A DNA stretch of 64,000 nt from Pauljensenia sp902373545 (lineage in GTDB: Bacteria > Actinomycetota > Actinomycetes > Actinomycetales > Actinomycetaceae). The position numbers and the translations under genes were made by a program. Below, piece by piece: positions 1 to 8,369 of this stretch; position 1 is the first letter of the stretch; every line of letters starts with the position of its first letter. The notes beneath the pieces were generated by a model. The model saw only the letters and a program-made list of their open reading frames with translations. It was not told where the DNA came from and ran no database searches. The stretch is from contig NZ_JAPWAG010000003.1 of the NCBI RefSeq assembly GCF_041432775.1, forward strand, positions 62,001-126,000, read 5' to 3'.

Positions 1-1274
1 CTCTGGTCTACAAGGGCCTGAAGAAGATCGTTCCTTCGAACGTTCAGATGGTGTTCGTCCCCTTCATCTCCTTCATCATCATCATGCCGCTGACGGCCTT
101 CCTGATCGGCCCCCTGTCGATCTGGATCGGCAACGGCCTGGGTGGCGGCCTGGCATGGCTCAACGGCCACGCCCCCATCCTCTTCGCGATCATCATCCCG
201 ATCATCTACCCCTTCCTGGTGCCGCTCGGCCTGCACTGGCCCCTCAACGCCCTGCAGCTGGCCAACATCGCCTCGACCGGCTCGGACTTCATCCAGGGCC
301 CCATGGGCGCGTGGAACTTCGCCTGCTTCGGCGCCACCGCCGGCGTGCTCTTCCTGTCGATCCGCGACCGCGACACCGATATGCGCCAGACCGCGTCCGG
401 TGCCCTCGCCGCCGGTCTTTTCGGCGGTATTTCGGAGCCGTCCCTGTACGGTATCCACCTGCGTTTCAAGCGCATCTACCCGCTCATGCTCACCGGCTGT
501 GTCGTCGGCGGTCTGGTCATCGGTATCGGTAACGGCGTCACCACGAACACCTTCGTATTCACCTCGCTGCTGACGATCCCCGTCTTCACCCCCACGGCCG
601 TCTACGGCCTGGGTATTGCCGCCGCGTTCATCACCGCGTTCCTGATGGTCGTGCTGTTCGACTACCGCACGAAGGAGCAGAAGGCTGAGGCACGCGAGAA
701 GAAGGCTGCGCTCAATGCTGGTGTCTCCGCCGCCCCCGCCGCTGCTGCCCCGGCTGCCGCCGCCCCCGCTGCTCCCGCTGCTCCCGAGTTCAGCGACGAG
801 GCCAAGGCTGACCTGACCCTGACCGCCCCCATGGCGGGCGAGCTGGTTGCGCTTTCGGACGTGGCCGACGAGGCCTTCTCCGCCGGCGCGCTCGGCCCCG
901 GCATTGCGGTCTCCCCCGCCGCTCACGCGGTCGTCGTCGCCCCCTGCGACGGCAAGGTGACGGTTGCCTTCCCGACCGGCCACGCCTACGGCCTCAAGTC
1001 CGCCTCCGGCGTCCAGGTCCTCATCCACATCGGCATGGACACCGTCAAGCTGGACGGCAAGGGCTTCACGCCTCGCGTCGCCAAGGGCGACGTCGTGCGC
1101 CGCGGCGACGTGCTCGCTGAGGTCGACTGGGATGTCATCCGCGAGGCTGGCTACGACACCATCACCCCGATGGTCGTGACGAACAAGAAGAAGTTCGGCA
1201 CGATCACCCCCGCCGCACCCGGCGCTGTCGGCATCGACGACACCGTCGTGACGGTTGCGCCCAAGGAGGCGTGA
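1..1274 (+). CDS. PTS sugar permease, EIIC-EIIA part (5' end cut by window)
   Basis: Membrane component of a phosphoenolpyruvate-dependent sugar uptake system. The reading frame is open from base 3, so the N-terminus (probably an EIIB domain and the first membrane segments) lies outside the window. The visible part has several EIIC membrane segments and the EIIC signature GGISEPSLYG. An Ala/Pro-rich linker (about 725-790) joins it to a C-terminal EIIA domain of the glucose type, with the two expected histidines in TGHAYG and LIHIGMDT; the second is the phosphorylation site in this family. The IIC-IIA order and the GISEP motif place it in the glucose/glucoside superfamily. The sugar (beta-glucoside, sucrose, trehalose or another) cannot be told from this part. 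A strong hairpin follows the stop. Confidence 0.9.
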   Translation, partial: LVYKGLKKIVPSNVQMVFVPFISFIIIMPLTAFLIGPLSIWIGNGLGGGLAWLNGHAPILFAIIIPIIYPFLVPLGLHWPLNALQLANIASTGSDFIQGPMGAWNFACFGATAGVLFLSIRDRDTDMRQTASGALAAGLFGGISEPSLYGIHLRFKRIYPLMLTGCVVGGLVIGIGNGVTTNTFVFTSLLTIPVFTPTAVYGLGIAAAFITAFLMVVLFDYRTKEQKAEAREKKAALNAGVSAAPAAAAPAAAAPAAPAAPEFSDEAKADLTLTAPMAGELVALSDVADEAFSAGALGPGIAVSPAAHAVVVAPCDGKVTVAFPTGHAYGLKSASGVQVLIHIGMDTVKLDGKGFTPRVAKGDVVRRGDVLAEVDWDVIREAGYDTITPMVVTNKKKFGTITPAAPGAVGIDDTVVTVAPKEA

Positions 1275-1298
1275 GCGTCCCGGCGTTTCGCTGACGCT

Positions 1299-1328
1299 GT
1301 GGGGGCGGGCCACGAGGCCCGCCCCCAC
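1299..1328 (+). terminator. Hairpin terminator after PTS gene
   Basis: Perfect 13-bp stem, GTGGGGGCGGGCC (1299-1311), 4-base loop, complementary arm 1316-1328, 25 bases after the PTS stop. There is no T-run, as is common in high-GC actinobacteria. Confidence 0.7.
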
Positions 1329-1393
1329 ACGTGTATCCGCCGGGTGTTCAACCGACGCTAAGCACACTTAGGGGTATAGAACATGCCGTCTCA

Positions 1394-1480
1394 CTGCGGG
1401 TCCCAGGTGGTTTGTCTTGCTGCGGGTCCCAGGTGGTTTGTCTTGCTGCGGGTCCCAGGTGGTGAGGTTTGTCTTGTTTC
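1394..1480. repeat. 26-bp tandem repeat
   Basis: Three direct copies starting at 1394, 1420 and 1446, unit CTGCGGGTCCCAGGTGG followed by TTTGTCTTG; the third copy is partly changed. It lies in the 480-base non-coding stretch between the PTS gene and aroD. No gene is supported here. Confidence 0.8.
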
Positions 1481-1539
1481 TTAGCTTGTTGGTGCTGGGC
1501 GGCCCGCCCGGGTGTGGCCACACCGCACGGTTCCCCAAC

Positions 1540-1652
1540 AATGTCGCACGTAATTTCCCTGTCAACCTTTCATACATTGAAATAGGGGTATTGCAATTCC
1601 AACGTTTGTGCGCCATGTCGAAAACTGACCCGGGGAAATTACGTGCGACATT
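1540..1652. repeat. Dispersed TIR element, copy A
   Basis: A 113-bp element bounded by a perfect 20-bp inverted repeat (AATGTCGCACGTAATTTCCC at 1540-1559, its complement at 1633-1652). Outside the arms, GGTTCC on the left and GGAACC on the right extend the symmetry imperfectly. The reverse complement of this copy aligns along its whole length with the copy at 8243-8353, including the core GGTCAGTTTT and the segment around CGTTG-AATT-CAA. No transposase is encoded. It could be a MITE-like element or an RNA-forming palindrome. Confidence 0.75.
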
Positions 1653-1693
1653 TTCGAGGAACCATCATGTTGGGCTGCGATGGTTGCGGAAAG

Positions 1694-1753
1694 CTCGGCG
1701 GGACGGCGCCCAGGACTCGGCGGGACGGTGCCCAGGGCTCGGCGGGACGGCGC
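1694..1753. repeat. 22-bp tandem repeat at 3' end of aroD
   Basis: Three copies starting at 1694, 1716 and 1738, unit CTCGGCGGGACGGCGCCCAG plus two bases. It directly abuts the aroD stop codon and, with the 26-bp repeat, brackets TIR element A. Confidence 0.75.
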
Positions 1754-2575
1754 TTAGCGCTGGGCTTCGATGATGTCGAGGACCGTTCGAACCTGTTCGA
1801 TGGTGAACTGGCCGGGCGCACTGCCCTCGCTCCCCGGAAGGGTCGCGAAGGTGGCCGCGCAGCCGAGTGCGGATCCGACCAGGCGCGTGGGGGCGCCGGA
1901 GGGGCCCATGGCGATGCCGATGACGGGACGGTCGTAGGCCTCGCGCGCCCACGCCTGGGCGCCGATGACGCGGGCGGCGTCGGTGGCGCTGGTGGCCATG
2001 CACGCGAACTTGAGGACGTCCGCGCCCGCGTAGTTCATGTCGGCCAGCACCTCGGCCAGCTGGTCGTCACTGGGGGTCGCGTCAAAGTCGTGGAACGATC
2101 CGATGACGAGGGATCCGGCCGCGTGGGCGTCCTCGATGAGGGCGGGCGCCCCGTCGCGCGAAATCTCGACGTCGACGCCGCCGACGAGGGGCGCAAGGGC
2201 GCGCACGAGGGCGCAATATTCCTCGTCGTCCAGGAAGGCCTCGCCGCCCTCGACGGAGGTGCGGATGGTGGCCAGGACGGGCAGGGGCGAGGCGTCCGCG
2301 ACGTAGCGGGCCATGCGCACCAGGTCGTCGGCGACCTCGCTGGCGGCGACGAAGTGTGATCCCACCAGGGAGGCCAGGTAGGTGTCGGCGCGCCATTCGA
2401 CGATGTCGGCGTAGCAGGAGGCCAGGGCACCGACCTGCTCGCTCAGGGAGTGCGCATCTCCGCCAACGGGGACGATCACCTGGGTGCGCGCGCCGAGGGT
2501 CGCTTTCTTGGCGGCTCGCCCGATGGTGACGAGGCTAGGGGCAGGGTCGGGGTCGGGCGTCGATGGGTACGACAT
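1754..2575 (-). CDS. aroD: 3-dehydroquinate dehydratase, type I
   Basis: Third enzyme of the shikimate pathway; dehydrates 3-dehydroquinate to 3-dehydroshikimate in the cytoplasm through a Schiff base. The 273-residue protein has EWRAD at 60-64, the catalytic histidine in SFHDF (H163) and the Schiff-base lysine in VLKFA (K190). The 27-residue H-to-K spacing is that of characterised type I enzymes. The ATG at 2575 follows GAAGGAATC, a good ribosome site. It is the last gene of a minus-strand run glyS-dusB-aroD, only 12 bases after dusB, so probably co-transcribed. The N-terminal 30 residues are longer than in enterobacterial AroD and are Pro-rich. Confidence 0.93.
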   Translation of the reverse strand: MSYPSTPDPDPAPSLVTIGRAAKKATLGARTQVIVPVGGDAHSLSEQVGALASCYADIVEWRADTYLASLVGSHFVAASEVADDLVRMARYVADASPLPVLATIRTSVEGGEAFLDDEEYCALVRALAPLVGGVDVEISRDGAPALIEDAHAAGSLVIGSFHDFDATPSDDQLAEVLADMNYAGADVLKFACMATSATDAARVIGAQAWAREAYDRPVIGIAMGPSGAPTRLVGSALGCAATFATLPGSEGSAPGQFTIEQVRTVLDIIEAQR

Positions 2576-2587
2576 GATTCCTTCGCT

Positions 2588-3919
2588 TTAGTAGCCGATT
2601 TCAGCCAGGTGCAGGCGTAAGCGCTCCGCATCTGTCAGGTAGGGGTGGTCCAGCCAGCCGTCGGGCAGGTGGGGGGTCTTTTCGCCGCCGGCTCGGCCGC
2701 GCGGTCCGCGTGCGGCGGGCGGGAACTCCTGATCGAGGTCGAGGTCCGCGAGGCGCTCGTGCAGCTCCTGGAGCGTGGAGACCATGGACAGCGCGTGGCG
2801 CTGGGGGCCACCGACGGCGAATCCGCGCAGGTACCAGCCGATGTGCTTGCGCATCTCGCGCAGTGCGCGCCCCTCGTCGCCCTGTTCAACGACGCACCAG
2901 GCGGCATGACGTTCGATGACGGAGACAACCTCGGCGAGGCTGGGGCCGGGCGGGATCGTCCCACCGTGGTAGGCGGCGACGATGTCGCGGAAGATCCAGG
3001 GGCGTCCCTGGGCGCCGCGCCCGACGCTGATGCCGTCGCAGCCGGTGCGCTCCAGCATGGCCAGGGCGTCGGCGGCCTCGAAGACGTCGCCGTTACCAAA
3101 GACCGGAATGTCGAGCAGGTCCTTCAGGCGCGCGATCTCGTCCCAGTGGGCGCGTCCCGCGTAGTGCTGGTTCTGGGTGCGCGCGTGCAGGGTGAGCGCG
3201 GCGGCGCCGAGCTTTTGCGCAGTCAGCGCCGCGTCGGTCGCGGTCTCGTGCTCGGAGTCGATGCCGATGCGGATCTTGACGGTCACGGGGATCTCGCGCC
3301 CCGCGCGCTCCCCGGCCTCGCGTGAGGCGCGCACGACGGCACCCACGAGGTCGGTGAAGAGATCGCGCTTCCAGGGCAGGGCCGCTCCCCCGCCCTTCTT
3401 CGTCACCTTGGGGACGGGGCAGCCGAAGTTCAGGTCGATGTGGTCGGTGAGGTCGCGCTCGACGAGCATCGTCGCGGCCTTCGCCATGACGGCTGGGTTG
3501 ACGCCGTAGAGCTGCAGGCTTCGCACGCGCTCGGCGGGGTCGGGGCGCACCATCTCCAGGGTGCGCTCATTCTCCTCGACGAGGGCGCGGCTGGTCACCA
3601 TCTCGGTGACGTACAGGCCGGCGGGCGCGTCCACGCGCGGGATGGCGACGTGGCGCGGCTCGGTGGTGGTCTCGCCGGGAGCAGTCTCACCGGGGTTCTT
3701 CGGGGACGAGGCCGTGGCCGACTGCCCGGACTCGGCTGCCCAGGAGGGGATGCCGACGGGCCGCAGGTGGTCGGGCAGGCCCGACTCGCCCATGATGCGG
3801 CACAGGCGTCGGAAGGGCACGTCCGTCACCCCGGCCATGGGGGCCAGGACGACGGGTGTCCACAGGCGCAGCGGCCCCACGCGAAGAGGGGCCGCTGCGG
3901 ATGTTGAGGCTATCTGCAA
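2588..3919 (-). CDS. dusB: tRNA-dihydrouridine synthase B
   Basis: FMN- and NADPH-dependent enzyme that reduces uridines in the tRNA D-loop. The TIM-barrel start LAPMAGVTD, the catalytic-cysteine segment NFGCPVPKVTKKGGG and the FMN-phosphate motif FGNGDVF are all present. At 443 residues it is about 100 longer than typical. Part of the excess is a low-complexity insert after the first strand, rich in Ser, Pro, Glu and Thr (about residues 50-95). The start appears to be TTG at 3919, one base after the glyS stop, implying translational coupling. The C-terminus carries a short Pro/Arg/Gly-rich stretch before a conserved-looking end. Confidence 0.93.
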   Translation of the reverse strand: MQIASTSAAAPLRVGPLRLWTPVVLAPMAGVTDVPFRRLCRIMGESGLPDHLRPVGIPSWAAESGQSATASSPKNPGETAPGETTTEPRHVAIPRVDAPAGLYVTEMVTSRALVEENERTLEMVRPDPAERVRSLQLYGVNPAVMAKAATMLVERDLTDHIDLNFGCPVPKVTKKGGGAALPWKRDLFTDLVGAVVRASREAGERAGREIPVTVKIRIGIDSEHETATDAALTAQKLGAAALTLHARTQNQHYAGRAHWDEIARLKDLLDIPVFGNGDVFEAADALAMLERTGCDGISVGRGAQGRPWIFRDIVAAYHGGTIPPGPSLAEVVSVIERHAAWCVVEQGDEGRALREMRKHIGWYLRGFAVGGPQRHALSMVSTLQELHERLADLDLDQEFPPAARGPRGRAGGEKTPHLPDGWLDHPYLTDAERLRLHLAEIGY

Positions 3920-3920
3920 G

Positions 3921-5309
3921 TCAGCAGCCCAGGCGTTCGATCAGGTACGACTTGACCTTGTCGAGCGGGATGCGTACCTGCTCCATCGTGTCACGTTCAC
4001 GGATGGTGACGGCGTGATCCTCGATCGAGTCGAAGTCGTAGGTGATGCAGAACGGCGTGCCGATCTCGTCCTGGCGACGGTAGCGCCGTCCCACGGCGCC
4101 GGCGTCGTCGTAGTCGACGTTCCAGATGCCGCGCAGCTCGTCGGCCAGCTCCTGGGCGGGGCCGGTCAGTTCGGGCTTGCGGGACAGGGGCAGGACGGCG
4201 GCCTTGACGGGGGCCAGGCGCGGGTCCAGCTTGAGTACGACGCGCTTGTCGACGCCGCCCTTGGCGTTGGGGGCCTCGTCCTCGTGGTAGGCCTCGATGA
4301 GGAAGGCCATGAGGGAACGGGTCAGGCCAGCGGAGGGCTCGATGACGTAGGGGGTCCAGCGTTCCTTGGTGTTCGGGTCGAAGTAGTCGAGCTTCGCGCC
4401 GGAGGCCTCGGAGTGGACGGTCAGGTCGTAGTCGGTGCGGTTGGCGATGCCTTCGAGCTCGCCCCACTCGCTGCCCTGGAAGCCGAAGCGGTATTCCAGG
4501 TCGACGGTGCGCTTGGAGTAGTGCGAGAGCTTCTCCTGCGGGTGCTCGTACTCGCGCAGGTTTTCCGGGTCGATGCCCAGGTCGACGTACCAGGCCTTGC
4601 GGTAGTCGATCCAGTACTGGTGCCATTCCTCATCGGTGCCGGGCTCGCAGAAGAACTCGAGTTCCATCTGCTCGAACTCGCGGGTGCGGAAGATGAAGTT
4701 GCCGGGCGTGATCTCGTTGCGGAAGGACTTGCCGATCTGGCCGATGCCGAACGGCGGCTTCTTGCGCGCGGCGTTCATGACGTTCGCGTAGTTGACGAAG
4801 ATGCCCTGGGCGGTCTCGGGGCGCAGGTAGTGCAGGCCGGCCTCGTCGTCGACGGGGCCCAGGTAGGTCTTGAGCAGGCCGGAGAAGGCGCGGGGCTCGG
4901 TCCACTGGCCGCGCACGCCGCAGTTGGGGCAGGCGATGTCGGCGTTGGACAGGGAGGACTCTTCGACACCCTTCTTTTCGGCGAGCTCTTCGATGAGCTG
5001 ATCCTGGCGGGCGCGCTTGTGGCAGTTGAGGCACTCGATGAGCGGGTCAGTGAAGGCCTTGACGTGGCCGGAGGCGACCCACACTTCGCGCGGGAGGATG
5101 ACGGAGGAGTCGAGGCCGACGACGTCGGCGCGGCGGCGGACCATGGCGTTCCACCAGGCGCGCTTGATGTTTTCCTTCAGTTCCACGCCGAGCGGGCCGT
5201 AGTCCCACGCGGAGCGGGTGCCACCGTAGATGTCACCGCAGGGGAAGACGAAGCCGCGGCGCTTGGCCAGGCTGATCACGTTGTCGAGGCGGGAGGGTCC
5301 CTTAGCCAC
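3921..5309 (-). CDS. glyS: Glycyl-tRNA synthetase, dimeric type
   Basis: Charges tRNA-Gly with glycine. The 462-residue single-chain class II enzyme is the bacterial/eukaryotic alpha-2 form, not the two-subunit GlyQS form. Visible marks are the N-terminal RGFVFPCGDIYGG, a cysteine cluster (CLNCHKRA and CPNCGVRG) that probably binds zinc, motif 2 GKSFRNEITPGNF, and motif 3 around SAGLTRSLMAF. The GTG start at 5309 is preceded by AAGGAGTGACAA, a clear ribosome site. First gene of the glyS-dusB-aroD run; its upstream region holds repeats rather than an obvious promoter. Confidence 0.96.
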   Translation of the reverse strand: MAKGPSRLDNVISLAKRRGFVFPCGDIYGGTRSAWDYGPLGVELKENIKRAWWNAMVRRRADVVGLDSSVILPREVWVASGHVKAFTDPLIECLNCHKRARQDQLIEELAEKKGVEESSLSNADIACPNCGVRGQWTEPRAFSGLLKTYLGPVDDEAGLHYLRPETAQGIFVNYANVMNAARKKPPFGIGQIGKSFRNEITPGNFIFRTREFEQMELEFFCEPGTDEEWHQYWIDYRKAWYVDLGIDPENLREYEHPQEKLSHYSKRTVDLEYRFGFQGSEWGELEGIANRTDYDLTVHSEASGAKLDYFDPNTKERWTPYVIEPSAGLTRSLMAFLIEAYHEDEAPNAKGGVDKRVVLKLDPRLAPVKAAVLPLSRKPELTGPAQELADELRGIWNVDYDDAGAVGRRYRRQDEIGTPFCITYDFDSIEDHAVTIRERDTMEQVRIPLDKVKSYLIERLGC

Positions 5310-5404
5310 TTGTCACTCCTTGAGTATTTGGGGCACGACTGGCTGTCGTGTCGCCATCGATACTAGTCGATAACTACTGCGTGGGGCGCTTTCGGGCCCT
5401 TGCA

Positions 5405-5532
5405 CGCCCATGGATCCCACCACAGGTGCGCGCTTGGGATTCTGGCTGGGCCCTGCGGCGCACGTTGCCCGGCGCGCCCATGGATCCCACCACAGGTGCG
5501 CGCTTGGAGTCCTGGCTGGGCTCTGCGGCGCT
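5405..5532. repeat. 70-bp direct duplication upstream of glyS
   Basis: Two copies of about 58 bases starting at 5405 and 5475, each beginning CGCCCATGGATCCCACCACA and continuing with GGTGCGCGCTTGG. They lie in the 814-base gap between glyS and the ABC operon, which holds no supported gene. Besides this duplication the gap contains a decamer array (5551-5647), TIR element B and a terminator. Confidence 0.8.
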
Positions 5533-5550
5533 CTCCAGCAGCCCGCTCGC

Positions 5551-5647
5551 GGATAGGTTATGAGCATACGGATAGGTTATGAAGATACGGATAGGTTATT
5601 AACCTATCCACATGTGAATAACCTATCCACATCGTCGTAACCTATCC
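5551..5647. repeat. 19-bp-phased decamer array, three direct plus three inverted
   Basis: GGATAGGTTA at 5551, 5570 and 5589, then its complement TAACCTATCC at 5600, 5619 and 5638. Spacing is exactly 19 bp within each half, so the whole 97 bp is one large dyad. A further partial copy, AACCTATCC, is at 5700. This looks like a multi-site protein-binding array or iteron-like cluster; function unknown. Confidence 0.85.
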
Positions 5648-5783
5648 AGATCAGGAGGGGCAGGCTCCGCTACGGCGAGTACGAGCACGCAGACTTCGAA
5701 CCTATCCACATGCGCGCGTGCCAGCACCGACAGAGCCGACAGCGCCGACAGCCACCACCCACGCTCACCAAGCACAGCACCCC

Positions 5784-5899
5784 AAAAGTCGCACGTAATT
5801 CCCCTTTACCTATTTCATGCGGCGAAATCATATCGTTGAAATTCCGCCATTTTCAGCACATGATTGAACATTCCATCATCGAATTGCATGCGAAATTGT
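5784..5899. repeat. Dispersed TIR element, copy B
   Basis: Left end AAAAGTCGCACGTAATTCCC (5784-5803) matches copies A, C and D. The right end reads GAATTGCATGCGAAATT (5881-5897), the variant also seen in the CRISPR-resident copy. The interior has CGTTGAAATTCCG, recognisable but diverged. No coding capacity. Confidence 0.6.
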
Positions 5900-6044
5900 A
5901 GGGCGCGCACAGAACTACAGTGCCACACTCAGCAACACGATGCGCCGTTCTCATCGGCGGTGACCACCGCCTTCGACACCGACTGTTCGGCACCAGCGCC
6001 CCTCAGGCCGCCCCACTCCCCCGCGCCCGAATGCATAAAACAGC

Positions 6045-6087
6045 CCCGGCCTCGTCGCTCCTACGGGAGGGAACGAGGCCGGGGCAG
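6045..6087 (-). terminator. Terminator of ABC exporter operon
   Basis: Stem GCCCCGGCCTCGT (6045-6057) pairs with 6075-6087. Read on the minus strand it is followed by a T-rich stretch (complement of 6039-6043). It lies 37 bases past the permease stop and contains the recurring decamer CGGCCTCGTC. Confidence 0.8.
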
Positions 6088-6123
6088 GGTCAAGGGGTCA
6101 TGTTCCCCGGGCGAGCGACAGGT

Positions 6124-6840
6124 TCAGTTGAGGCGGCGGATCCTGCCCGTGAGGGTCAGGCGCCATCCGGCAGCGGTGACTGCGAGAGTGATCAGGCCGA
6201 GCAGCCAGAAGGCGGGGTGCATCGGGGGAAGGTAGCCGGACTTGTGAACAAGCGTGAGAACCAGCCAGGTGACCGGACCGGCTATGCCAGCCAGGCCCAG
6301 AACAGTCGCCACGATAATGCCGAGGGCGACCGTCCACGGGCCCCGACCATGGCGCGAGGCCGCACCGATCAGGCGTCCGGCCCCGTCGCAGGCGATCCAA
6401 GCGACCACCACAATGAGCCACGAGTCCACTCCGAGGGGATACTCGAGGCTCCCCAGGAAGAACATGTGTGTCTGAGCCAGGGCGAGCACCCACCAGATCA
6501 CGCTGGCGATGGCGATAACGACAGCGCTTAGCACGTAGGTCGAGAGTGCCAGGGTCCGGCGCGACGCTCCGCTCAGAGACGCTGCCCGCAGGTCCGTCGT
6601 CGTGGTGATGATCTGCGCGATGAGGATGTAGATGGCCGTCGAGAAGGCGGCGTTGACGGCAGCCTGATCGACGTGCTGGGAGAAGTCATCGGAAGTCGCG
6701 TACATGATGGCGCTCACCGTGGAGTTAATAGCAAATTGACCGACGATAACCGAGGCGTACACTCCGAAGGCGAATCGCCAGTCGACCATTCCGAGGCGCC
6801 AGATCGAGGGCTGAGAGGAAACAGTGGGTGCGGTGCTCAT
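6124..6840 (-). CDS. ABC transporter permease
   Basis: Integral membrane protein of 238 residues with about six hydrophobic segments, spread over the whole chain (around residues 22-42, 80-100, 118-140, 150-170, 188-208 and 214-232). It overlaps the upstream ATPase gene by ATGA, so the two are translationally coupled and form one exporter. The arrangement GntR regulator, ATPase, membrane protein matches the YtrA/YtrB-type exporters of Gram-positive bacteria, which respond to cell-envelope stress or export peptides. The substrate cannot be read from sequence. Gene family membership rests mainly on context and topology. Confidence 0.75.
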   Translation of the reverse strand: MSTAPTVSSQPSIWRLGMVDWRFAFGVYASVIVGQFAINSTVSAIMYATSDDFSQHVDQAAVNAAFSTAIYILIAQIITTTTDLRAASLSGASRRTLALSTYVLSAVVIAIASVIWWVLALAQTHMFFLGSLEYPLGVDSWLIVVVAWIACDGAGRLIGAASRHGRGPWTVALGIIVATVLGLAGIAGPVTWLVLTLVHKSGYLPPMHPAFWLLGLITLAVTAAGWRLTLTGRIRRLN

Positions 6841-7733
6841 TGGTCGTTCTCCTGGATGAGGTAGGCGAAGGCGTCCTGGAAGGAACAGGGCGAAGATGTC
6901 AGGGAGTGGGATGCGAGCTCGGTGTCGCCGACGGCGCTGCCGCGCAGGTCCACGACGATCTCTCGCGTGGAGCCAAGCTCGCGACTGGCGATCACGGCGA
7001 GGTCCGGGTGGGCAGCGAGGAAGCGCTCAACGTCGGAGGCGTGGCCGGTCAGAGCTGAGACTCGGCAGGTGAAGTCGTCGATGCTCTGGTGAGCGAGGAG
7101 CTCGCCCTTCTTCAAGACGATGACATCCTCGGCGACTTTTTCGAGTTCGGAGACCATGTGCGAGGAGATGAGGAAGCGACGCTGTGGGCGCTTGCCTTCC
7201 ATGACATCCCCCGCCAGGGTGAGGATTTCCTCGTAGAAGGCGTAGCGCGTGGGTACGTCCAGGGGTGCCTGGATCTCGTCGAGGAGGGTGATGGGCGCGC
7301 CCGATGCCAGGGCAATCGCGCCGGTGACAACGGCCGCTTGGCCTGTGGAGAGCTTTCCAAGAGTCTTGCGGCTGCGGACCGGCAGACCGAAGCGCCGGGC
7401 GTAGTGAGCGAAAAGCCGCTCGTCCCAGGTGGGACGCAGACGGGCGTATTGGACCAGGATAGTTGCGGGGACATCGTCGAGGTCTCGGCTGGACGAGGCC
7501 ATGATCGAGCCGGTGAGCAGGTCATCGGCGCTGGCCTGGGCGGCGTCGATGGCAACGCTCCCCGAGGTGGGGGCCAGCAGGCCGCCGAGGATCTGCATGA
7601 GAGTCGTCTTGCCCGAGCCGTTGGGGCCGACCAGAGCCGTGACAGTCGATTCCCCGAGGGTGAGGGAGACGTCGAGCAAAGCCGGCACTATCTCACCTCG
7701 GTAGGTGTGGGTGATGGAGTTGAGGGTGATCAT
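6837..7733 (-). CDS. ABC transporter ATP-binding protein
   Basis: Cytoplasmic ATPase of 298 residues. Walker A is GPNGSGKTT. The signature is LSTGQ rather than the usual LSGGQ, Walker B is TLLDEIQ, where an E-to-I-flanked DE replaces the common DEP, and there is a switch histidine region at ISSHMV. The C-terminal 90 residues form a non-ATPase extension typical of exporter ATPases that pair with small permeases. The ATG at 7733 overlaps the GntR stop (ATGA). Probably forms a heteromeric exporter with the permease encoded next. Confidence 0.9.
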   Translation of the reverse strand: MITLNSITHTYRGEIVPALLDVSLTLGESTVTALVGPNGSGKTTLMQILGGLLAPTSGSVAIDAAQASADDLLTGSIMASSSRDLDDVPATILVQYARLRPTWDERLFAHYARRFGLPVRSRKTLGKLSTGQAAVVTGAIALASGAPITLLDEIQAPLDVPTRYAFYEEILTLAGDVMEGKRPQRRFLISSHMVSELEKVAEDVIVLKKGELLAHQSIDDFTCRVSALTGHASDVERFLAAHPDLAVIASRELGSTREIVVDLRGSAVGDTELASHSLTSSPCSFQDAFAYLIQENDQ

Positions 7734-8119
7734 GAGTTGTCCTTGGCGGTTGTGTCAGCGCCATAGGCGCGGACGTGGTCGATGATGGCGTCGATGTCGA
7801 GGCCCAGGGCCAGGCCCGCTTCGACAGCGGGGTTCAGGGTCTCCTCCACGTAGGTGGCGAGCCCGTCGGCCACGAGCGCGTGCTGTGCGCCTTCGGCGAC
7901 GAACATGCCGATGCCACGTCGCTTTTCGACGAGCCCCTCGTCGACGAGGATCGCGAAGGCCTTGCCGACGGTGGCCGGGTTGATACGGTAGGTCGCGGAG
8001 TACTCCGTGGTGGAGGTGAGCTGGTCTCCGGCGCGCAGGGCGCCGCGCAGGATCTGTGCGCGGATGTCGTCGGCGATCTGCACGTAGATCGGGATCCCCG
8101 AGACGAACGTGGGTGCCAT
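7730..8119 (-). CDS. GntR-family regulator, YtrA type
   Basis: DNA-binding repressor of 129 residues: an N-terminal winged helix (GIPIYVQIADDIRAQIL, then a recognition region around YSATYRINPATVGKAF) followed by only about 50 residues, the short C-terminal dimerisation tail of the YtrA subfamily. It heads the regulator-ATPase-permease operon. The ATG at 8119 has GAGGAGG seven bases upstream. A 24-bp palindrome 22 bases before the start is the likely autoregulatory operator. Confidence 0.9.
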   Translation of the reverse strand: MAPTFVSGIPIYVQIADDIRAQILRGALRAGDQLTSTTEYSATYRINPATVGKAFAILVDEGLVEKRRGIGMFVAEGAQHALVADGLATYVEETLNPAVEAGLALGLDIDAIIDHVRAYGADTTAKDNS

Positions 8120-8140
8120 GGGCAGCCTCCTCGGTTCAGC

Positions 8141-8164
8141 GGTTCATTACATAACTAATGAACC
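8141..8164 (-). promoter_or_regulatory. Putative GntR operator
   Basis: GGTTCATTA (8141-8149) and TAATGAACC (8156-8164) form a perfect 9-bp dyad with a 6-bp spacer, just upstream of the gntR ribosome site. The size and position fit YtrA-type autoregulation. Which promoter element it covers is not certain. Confidence 0.65.
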
Positions 8165-8242
8165 ATAGAACCAGGTAACCCGTCAAGCTCTCACAACGAG
8201 TCCTAGATCACATCCACAACAACAAATCCACCCCCCACCCAA

Positions 8243-8353
8243 ATCTCGCACGTAATTCCCCCCGGTCAGTTTTCAACACCGCCCACAAACGTTGCAATTC
8301 CAACGACCACATTTTAAAGTTTGAAAGGTTTACATGGAAATTACGTGCGACAT
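8243..8353. repeat. Dispersed TIR element, copy C
   Basis: TCGCACGTAATT (8246-8257) pairs with AATTACGTGCGA (8339-8350). The interior holds GGTCAGTTTT and CGTTGCAATTCCAACG. The right flank GTTGGGGAACC (8354-8364) matches the outer symmetry of copy A. It is the closest relative of copy A, in opposite orientation, within the 500-base gap between gntR and malG. Confidence 0.75.
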
Positions 8354-8369
8354 TGTTGGGGAACCATGC

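Noticed and set aside
3561..5366. A 600-codon open frame on the plus strand
   Set aside because: It is antisense to dusB and glyS, whose protein families are certain; GC-rich codon bias leaves the opposite frame open.
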